A stretch of 19,379 nt of DNA, from positions 1 to 19,379 of the forward strand of contig NZ_JBMEMN010000041.1 in the NCBI RefSeq assembly GCF_049310905.1, given 5' to 3'. The position numbers and the translations under genes are program-made. Below, in pieces: positions 16,048-19,379 of the stretch (the first letter of the stretch is position 1; each line of letters begins with the position of its first letter). The DNA is from Gudongella sp049310905. GTDB lineage: Bacteria > Bacillota > Clostridia > Tissierellales > Tissierellaceae. The notes beneath the pieces were generated by a model that did no database searches, was not told the origin of the DNA, and worked only from the letters and a program-made list of their open reading frames with translations.

Positions 16048-16297
16048 ATACTTTCGTTTTTTGGTAATAATTTTCAGCTTCCATGGATGGTTGTCATTCC
16101 ATCCATATAAAAAAGACCATGCTAGCAAGCATAGTCTCAAGTGTATCTATATGCATATCAATTGTTAACTCTTTAATTAGCTGCAACCAGACTCTCTCAG
16201 TAATGCTTACATGCGAGTTAAAACCCAGCCTGGTAGATTGTAATTACTAGATGGCTGTTTCCATTGAGAATGTTCCTACGTGGACGATCCCCTGGGA
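16048..16297 (+). pseudogene. Decayed, internally deleted nhaC paralogue
   Basis: Segments of this stretch align by eye with the intact antiporter gene. Bases 16048-16110 match 14211-14273 at roughly 70% (ILSFFGNNFQLPWMVVIPSI against VLSVFSDNFQLAWAVVIPSI). Bases 16109-16160 match the KKTMLTSIAFSAVICIA region after a ~33-nt deletion. Bases 16173-16225 match SCNQTLATMLTYEL after a much larger deletion (~250 nt). Bases 16258-16297 match the YLENTSIVIAPLIPW region. The first ~210 codons are missing and stops and frameshifts are present. It ends 5 bp before REP copy 4, as the intact gene ends 10 bp before copy 3. It is non-functional. Confidence 0.75.
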
Positions 16298-16301
16298 AAA
16301 C

Positions 16302-16330
16302 AAGACAGATGAAACGTCCCCCTGTCTTCT
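16302..16330 (+). repeat. REP copy 4
   Basis: AAGACAG (16302-16308) and CTGTCTT (16322-16328) pair around ATGAAACGTCCCC, identical in core and loop to copy 2. It lies between the nhaC remnant and the 3' end of the RidA-type gene. Confidence 0.9.
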
Positions 16331-16722
16331 TATTTCAAAACAGATGAAACTTCTCCAAGTATTCCTTCATCTTCTTTTTCTGCTGCTACGATTGATATTT
16401 CAACTAGGATATTCTCTGCTGCCATCTTTGCTTCAACACATGCTCTTGCTGGCTCATACCCGTTTTCCACCCAAGCATCCCAAACTTCGTTCATATCCTT
16501 GAATAGTGCAATATCCCTTAGGTATATTACTGCTGAAAGAATATGTTCTTTGTCTGATCCGTATTGATCAAGAAGCTCTTCGATCTTTAAAAGAACTCCC
16601 GCTGTTTGCTCCTTGACATCAAGCACATCACTCCCTGCAGTTTGTCCACAAAGATAGACTGTTTTGTTATGTACAACTGCCTTGCTCATTCTTCCTGTTC
16701 CTTCGTATCTTCTAATTTCCAT
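16330..16722 (-). CDS. RidA/YjgF-family protein
   Basis: A 130-residue cytosolic protein of the RidA superfamily, whose archetype hydrolyses reactive enamine/imine intermediates. Conserved elements are KTVYLCGQTAG (20-30), the MNEVWDAWVENGY helix (77-89), and PARACVEAKM (91-100) with Arg93, the residue that binds the substrate carboxylate in RidA, followed by EISIVAA (108-114) with Glu108. This keeps the main active-site features. The last ~15 residues (EDEGILGEVSSVLK) extend past the normal family end, and the DNA encoding them includes a partial REP core, so the tail may be a recent addition. Start ATG 16722 follows AAAAGGAG. It stands alone on the - strand, with a promoter at 16754-16782. 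The partner pathway is not clear. Confidence 0.92.
   Translation of the reverse strand: MEIRRYEGTGRMSKAVVHNKTVYLCGQTAGSDVLDVKEQTAGVLLKIEELLDQYGSDKEHILSAVIYLRDIALFKDMNEVWDAWVENGYEPARACVEAKMAAENILVEISIVAAEKEDEGILGEVSSVLK
16341..16356 (+). repeat. Partial REP core inside the ridA 3' end
   Basis: CAGATGAAACTTCTCC matches the REP segment CAGATGAAACGTCCCC in 14 of 16 positions, 35 bp downstream of the same segment in copy 4. It lacks the 3' complementary arm. It encodes part of the SSV ending of the RidA-type protein. Chance is possible for such a short match. Confidence 0.4.
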
Positions 16723-16753
16723 TTTTATTCAGCTCCTTTTTATTTGTATATAT

Positions 16754-16782
16754 AGTTTATCAGGATTTTTGTTGGATGACAA
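16754..16782 (-). promoter_or_regulatory. Promoter of the RidA-type gene
   Basis: On the - strand, TTGTCA (16782-16777) and TAAACT (16759-16754) are spaced by 17 bp. Transcription would start near 16747, about 25 nt before the ATG. Confidence 0.6.
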
Positions 16783-16901
16783 TTGCAATGCACAATTCCA
16801 AAGTATTATGGATAGCTTGAACACAAGGTTATTAATAGATGATTTGTTTTTCTTTAAAGAGGTAAAAATATAGAGAAAGGATAACAGAAAGGGGTTTTGT
16901 T

Positions 16902-17183
16902 ATGAGTACACATGTTATTACCGTAAAATATGAAATCAGACCTGAAAAAATGGATGAATTCATCGAACTTATCAAGGATAATTCTGAAAAAAGCTTGGCT
17001 GAGCCGGGATGCTTGAATTACGAGGCTTCCATGGCTGGCAACAAGGTTTTCCTCTACGAAAAATACAAGTCTGAGGATGACTTCAAGTTTCACACCACTA
17101 CTGAGCATTTTGCCAATTACGCCGAAAAGACAAAGGATCTGATTATTGGCAAGGACATTACCATGTACAAGGGTCTTAAGTAA
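16902..17183 (+). CDS. Antibiotic biosynthesis monooxygenase (ABM) domain protein, YgiN-like
   Basis: A 93-residue protein that is a single ABM/dimeric alpha-beta barrel domain. Typical features are the opening VITVKYEIRPEKMDEFIELI, the EPGCLNYEASMA segment (about residues 35-46), the VFLYEKYKSEDDFKFHTTTEHF core (50-71) and a short C-terminal strand. It probably acts as a homodimer. In related proteins the domain serves as a quinol monooxygenase or as a stress-related protein; in an anaerobe the oxygenase name may mislead. AAAGGGG lies before ATG 16902. The RidA-type gene is divergent from it and the ferredoxin follows 187 bp downstream on the same strand. Confidence 0.88.
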   Translation: MSTHVITVKYEIRPEKMDEFIELIKDNSEKSLAEPGCLNYEASMAGNKVFLYEKYKSEDDFKFHTTTEHFANYAEKTKDLIIGKDITMYKGLK

Positions 17184-17224
17184 CGAGATTTCTTTGCTTC
17201 AATCTAGATGTCAAACAAGGGTGA

Positions 17225-17276
17225 TTCCTCCACTTTGGTTGAATGACGAGAATGGATATTTCTCCATTTTGGTCGA
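17225..17276. repeat. Short direct repeat upstream of the ferredoxin gene
   Basis: TTCCTCCACTTTGGTTGA (17225-17242) and TTTCTCCATTTTGGTCGA (17259-17276) are 18-mers with four differences and a 34-bp period. They overlap a small hairpin AATGGA-N5-TCCATT (17251-17267). The stretch 17184-17370 holds no gene. The repeats may be regulatory sites for the ferredoxin gene. Confidence 0.35.
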
Positions 17277-17370
17277 TTGTTTCTACAGTTGGTTCCTTAT
17301 GGAAAGTGTTCATGACCGTTTGTTTTAATTTAGGGTATAACTATAGAAAAGATCAAAGGTGGTGAATGTT

Positions 17371-17562
17371 TTGAAAGCTATTGTTAATAGAGATGATTGT
17401 ATAGGATGCGAACTTTGCACTCAAATATGTCCTGAAGTTTTTCAGATGGACGATGAACAAATTGCTACTGTAATTGCAAATCCTGTCCCAGCCTCCGTTG
17501 AAGACAAAGCTAAAGATGCAGAAGATTCATGTCCCACTAGTGCTATAACAATTGAAGAATAA
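17371..17562 (+). CDS. [4Fe-4S] ferredoxin (single cluster)
   Basis: A 63-residue cytosolic electron carrier. The TTG at 17371 is preferred over the GTGs at 17359/17362 because AAAGGTGGTGA lies just before it and the protein then begins MKAIVNRDDCIGCELCTQIC, the usual opening. Cys10, Cys13, Cys16 and Cys54 (SCPTSAI) are the expected cluster ligands, and Cys20 precedes Pro as in monocluster ferredoxins of the Desulfovibrio/Thermotoga type. The second cluster motif of clostridial 2[4Fe-4S] ferredoxins is absent. Acidic residues dominate the C-terminal half. It could feed electrons to the flavoenzymes in the region, but nothing in the sequence ties it to one. It ends at a strong terminator. Confidence 0.95.
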   Translation: MKAIVNRDDCIGCELCTQICPEVFQMDDEQIATVIANPVPASVEDKAKDAEDSCPTSAITIEE

Positions 17563-17592
17563 TTACTTATTTTAGCACCAAATTTTTACAGT

Positions 17593-17635
17593 AAAAATAG
17601 GCGATATCACATTTTCTGTGATATCGCCTATTTTT
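17593..17635. terminator. Strong bidirectional terminator with a 19-bp perfect stem
   Basis: AAAAATAGGCGATATCACA (17593-17611) pairs perfectly with TGTGATATCGCCTATTTTT (17617-17635) around the loop TTTTC, followed by more T residues. It serves the ferredoxin gene (+) and the multi-FMN gene (-), whose 3' ends converge here. Confidence 0.92.
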
Positions 17636-17654
17636 CTTTTTCTAATCTATTTGA

Positions 17655-19217
17655 TTACTGTGCACCTTCAAGTGCAAGCTCAACTGCTTCTATAATAGCA
17701 TCTGAAGTATATGTTGCCCCTGATACCGTATCCACAGCTGGGCTGTTTGCAGCAACAATAGCTGCTGGAACCTCTTCAATTGCCGGGTCTGCTATTCCGT
17801 CTGTTTCGCTGTGCTCAACCACTTCTACGTTTGTGATTACTCCGCCTTCAACTGTTACAGAAACCTTAAGGCCCTCATACATTCCTGCATCGCTTGTTCC
17901 TTCATATGTTCCGTCAGTGTATGAAACTGCTGGTTCCGGTGCTGAATCTGCTCCTGCAACTGCACCTTCAAGTGCAAGCTCAACTGCTTCTATGATTGCA
18001 TTTGATGTTAATGTTGCTCCTGATACAGTATCCACAGCTGGGCTGTTTGCTTTAACTATTGAAACTGGTACTTCTTCAATCGCCGGGTCTGCTATTCCGT
18101 CTGTCTCGCTGTGCTCAACCACTTCTACGTTTGTGATTACACCACCTTCAACTGTTACAGAAACCTTAAGTCCCTCATACATTCCTGCATCGCTTGTCCC
18201 TTCATATGTTCCGTCAATATATTCAACTTGTGGAACCTCTGTCGGTGCATCAAGAAGTGCAAGTCTAGTTGCTTCCATTATGGCATCTGATGTGTAAGTT
18301 GCACCTGATACTACGTCAACAACCGTGCTGTTGGCCTCGACAATTGCTGCTGGGATTCCTTCAATAGCAGGATCTGCGATTCCTTCTGTCTCGCTGTGTT
18401 CAATTACCTCTACGTTTGTTATCTTTCCGCCTTCAACTGTTACAGAAACTCTAAGTCCTTCATACATTCCTGCATCGCTTGTTCCTTCATATGTTCCATC
18501 CACAATAAATTCTATCTCTGGTTCCTCTATTGCTTCTTCCTCTTCCTCAGGTTCTTCTGATCCTGAATCTCCTGAAAGAGCATTTTGAACTGCATCCATA
18601 ATAGCATCCGAAGTCAGTGTTGCTCCTGAAACCACATCTACATTCGGTGAACCAGCTTCAACAATTGCCGCTGGCACTTCTTCGATTGCTGGATCTGCAA
18701 TTCCGTCTGTCTCGTCATGTTCGATTACTTCAACGCTTACAATCTTTCCACCCTCGACTGTTACAGAAACCTTAAGACCTGGGTTCATACCCTTATCACT
18801 GGTTCCTTCGTAAGTTCCGTCTACATATTCAACTGCTGGTGCATTGCCTGAAGCTACTGCAATTGCATTGTTTACAGCTTCAATTATTGCATTTGATGTC
18901 AATGTTGCACCTGATACCACATCGACCTCTGTTGAGTTTGATGCAACTATTGCTGCTGGTACTCCTTCGATTGCCGGATCTGAGATTCCTTCTGTTTCAC
19001 TGTGCTCAACTACTTCTACATTTGTTATGTTTCCACCTTCAAATGTTACTGCTACTTTAAGGCCAGGATACATTCCTGCATCACTTGATCCCTCGTATAC
19101 TCCATCTGGTATGTCTGCAAATCCTCCGCCTGAGTCCATCATGCTGTTTCCAACAAACAAAACTGCAACTGATATCAGAGCGATAATAATAAAACTAAGT
19201 CCTCTACTCTTTAGCAT
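17655..19217 (-). CDS. Membrane-anchored protein with five tandem FMN-binding domains
   Basis: A 520-residue exported protein. ATG 19217 is preferred over the GTG at 19223 because AGGAG lies 8 nt before the ATG. Residues 9-27 form one hydrophobic signal/anchor helix after a basic start; there is no lipobox Cys. Five FMN-binding domains of ~83 residues follow at about 38-120, 133-215, 240-322, 335-417 and 435-517. Each opens with DGxYEGxSDxGM and ends in VSGATxTSxAI. The SGAT threonines (105, 200, 307, 402, 502) are candidate sites for covalent FMN attachment by an ApbE-type flavin transferase, as in NqrC/RnfG. Acidic linkers (EEPEEEEE near 221-228) join the domains. The protein probably carries electrons outside the membrane. 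No ApbE or partner redox gene is in the window. It is transcribed alone, away from the terminator at 17593. Confidence 0.92.
   Translation of the reverse strand: MLKSRGLSFIIIALISVAVLFVGNSMMDSGGGFADIPDGVYEGSSDAGMYPGLKVAVTFEGGNITNVEVVEHSETEGISDPAIEGVPAAIVASNSTEVDVVSGATLTSNAIIEAVNNAIAVASGNAPAVEYVDGTYEGTSDKGMNPGLKVSVTVEGGKIVSVEVIEHDETDGIADPAIEEVPAAIVEAGSPNVDVVSGATLTSDAIMDAVQNALSGDSGSEEPEEEEEAIEEPEIEFIVDGTYEGTSDAGMYEGLRVSVTVEGGKITNVEVIEHSETEGIADPAIEGIPAAIVEANSTVVDVVSGATYTSDAIMEATRLALLDAPTEVPQVEYIDGTYEGTSDAGMYEGLKVSVTVEGGVITNVEVVEHSETDGIADPAIEEVPVSIVKANSPAVDTVSGATLTSNAIIEAVELALEGAVAGADSAPEPAVSYTDGTYEGTSDAGMYEGLKVSVTVEGGVITNVEVVEHSETDGIADPAIEEVPAAIVAANSPAVDTVSGATYTSDAIIEAVELALEGAQ
17662..18261 (-). 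repeat. Near-identical 300-bp tandem duplication encoding FMN domains 4 and 5
   Basis: The units encoding domains 4 and 5 repeat with a period of exactly 300 bp: the same TGCACCTTCAAGTGCAAGCT (+ strand) occurs at 17661 and 17961. The units appear close to 88% identical by eye, including long exact runs. The other three domains are clearly more divergent. The array therefore seems to have grown by unequal crossing-over or slippage, with the C-terminal pair youngest. Confidence 0.7.
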
Positions 19218-19263
19218 TTTCACTACTCCTTTTCCTATGTAATTTAAATTATATATAAAACTT

Positions 19264-19321
19264 TGTGGGCATTAAAACCCATCATCTAGAATATAATACC
19301 AAATATGTGGGCATATCACAA
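19264..19321 (-). promoter_or_regulatory. Promoter of the multi-FMN gene with duplicated TGTGGGCAT boxes
   Basis: On the - strand, TTGTGA (19321-19316) and TATTAT (19298-19293) are 17 bp apart. The box TGTGGGCAT (+ strand sense) occurs at 19306-19314, inside the spacer, and at 19264-19272, about 15-20 bp after the predicted start. The 42-bp period is four helical turns. This layout resembles a repressor binding two sites across a promoter. The binding protein is unknown. From 19322 to 19379 nothing recognisable was seen. Confidence 0.55.
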
Positions 19322-19379
19322 GAGCAGTAGTCCATATTTAAATTGGACATATGTTTATATTTAACCATTTGTTTGGTCC

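Noticed and set aside
12605..16330. The repeated GACAGATGAAACGTCCCC elements as a CRISPR array
   Set aside because: Spacing is kilobases and irregular, copies contain genes between them, orientation varies, and no cas gene is present. REP/RAYT explains them better.
16251..16502. 83-codon + strand open frame starting at 16251
   Set aside because: Its beginning (IENVPTWTIPW) is the nhaC fossil, and the rest runs antisense through REP copy 4 and the ridA gene. It is not a real gene.
17593..17635. The 19-bp-stem inverted repeat as a transposon end or operator
   Set aside because: It lies between the 3' ends of convergent genes and is followed by T-runs on both strands, so a bidirectional terminator is the simplest reading.
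17833..18588. Long open frames on the + strand opposite the multi-FMN gene (also 18839-19242)
   Set aside because: They mirror the repeated codons of the - strand gene, have low-complexity Ser/Pro/Thr or Leu-rich translations, and lack ribosome binding sites. They are antisense shadows of the repeats.

Overview
This window looks like a chromosomal segment of an anaerobic, low-GC, Gram-positive bacterium of the class Clostridia. The basis is AT-rich DNA with strong GGAGG-type ribosome binding sites, frequent GTG/TTG starts, oxygen-sensitive iron-sulfur and flavin enzymes, a Feo ferrous-iron uptake operon of Firmicutes type with a FeoB-associated Cys-rich small protein, and a multi-FMN extracytoplasmic protein. 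No rRNA, tRNA, CRISPR array or phage module is visible. The genus cannot be fixed from sequence alone.

Layout. (1) 1-3206: a ferrous iron operon on the + strand, with a DtxR-type regulator, feoA, feoB and a 57-residue Cys-rich membrane protein. It has a textbook promoter, and the same 18-bp operator half-site pair (TGTTAGC-N4-GCTAACA) lies at the promoter and again just before feoB. It ends in a bidirectional terminator. (2) 3216-5541: two - strand genes, an alpha/beta hydrolase of the proline iminopeptidase type and a DUF401-like membrane protein. (3) 5542-7723: a gene-poor stretch with a decayed coding remnant, followed by a complete IS256-family insertion sequence with recognisable terminal inverted repeats and an 8-bp target duplication. 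(4) 7784-12560: a - strand operon of a short-chain dehydrogenase and a large Fe-S/FMN/FAD ene-reductase, divergent from a PucR-type regulator. The shared 360-bp intergenic region holds two long palindromes and a repeated GACATGTC element. (5) 12605-16356: a REP-type repeat family (core GACAGATGAAACGTCCCC) with its probable REP-associated tyrosine transposase (RAYT). The family is interleaved with an NhaC-type antiporter, a second single-domain ene-reductase and a decayed nhaC copy. (6) 16330-17635: a RidA-family gene, a small ABM-domain protein and a [4Fe-4S] ferredoxin, ending in a 19-bp-stem terminator. (7) 17655-19321: a membrane-anchored protein with five tandem FMN-binding domains, preceded by a promoter carrying duplicated TGTGGGCAT boxes.

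How the parts may work together. The iron operon looks self-contained: an Fe-type DtxR regulator would shut off uptake when ferrous iron is plentiful. The middle of the window is a redox catabolism neighbourhood (two OYE-family ene-reductases, an SDR, a PucR regulator, an NhaC antiporter, RidA). It appears to have been partly duplicated and rearranged, with the REP/RAYT system and an IS in the same zone. The five-FMN protein is the most striking single gene. Its five SGAT motifs are candidate covalent flavin sites, which would make it an extracytoplasmic electron-carrying protein. The most unusual DNA-level observations are that the RAYT stop codon lies inside one of its own REP copies, that REP copies directly follow both the intact and the decayed nhaC genes, and that the ridA 3' end carries a partial REP core.
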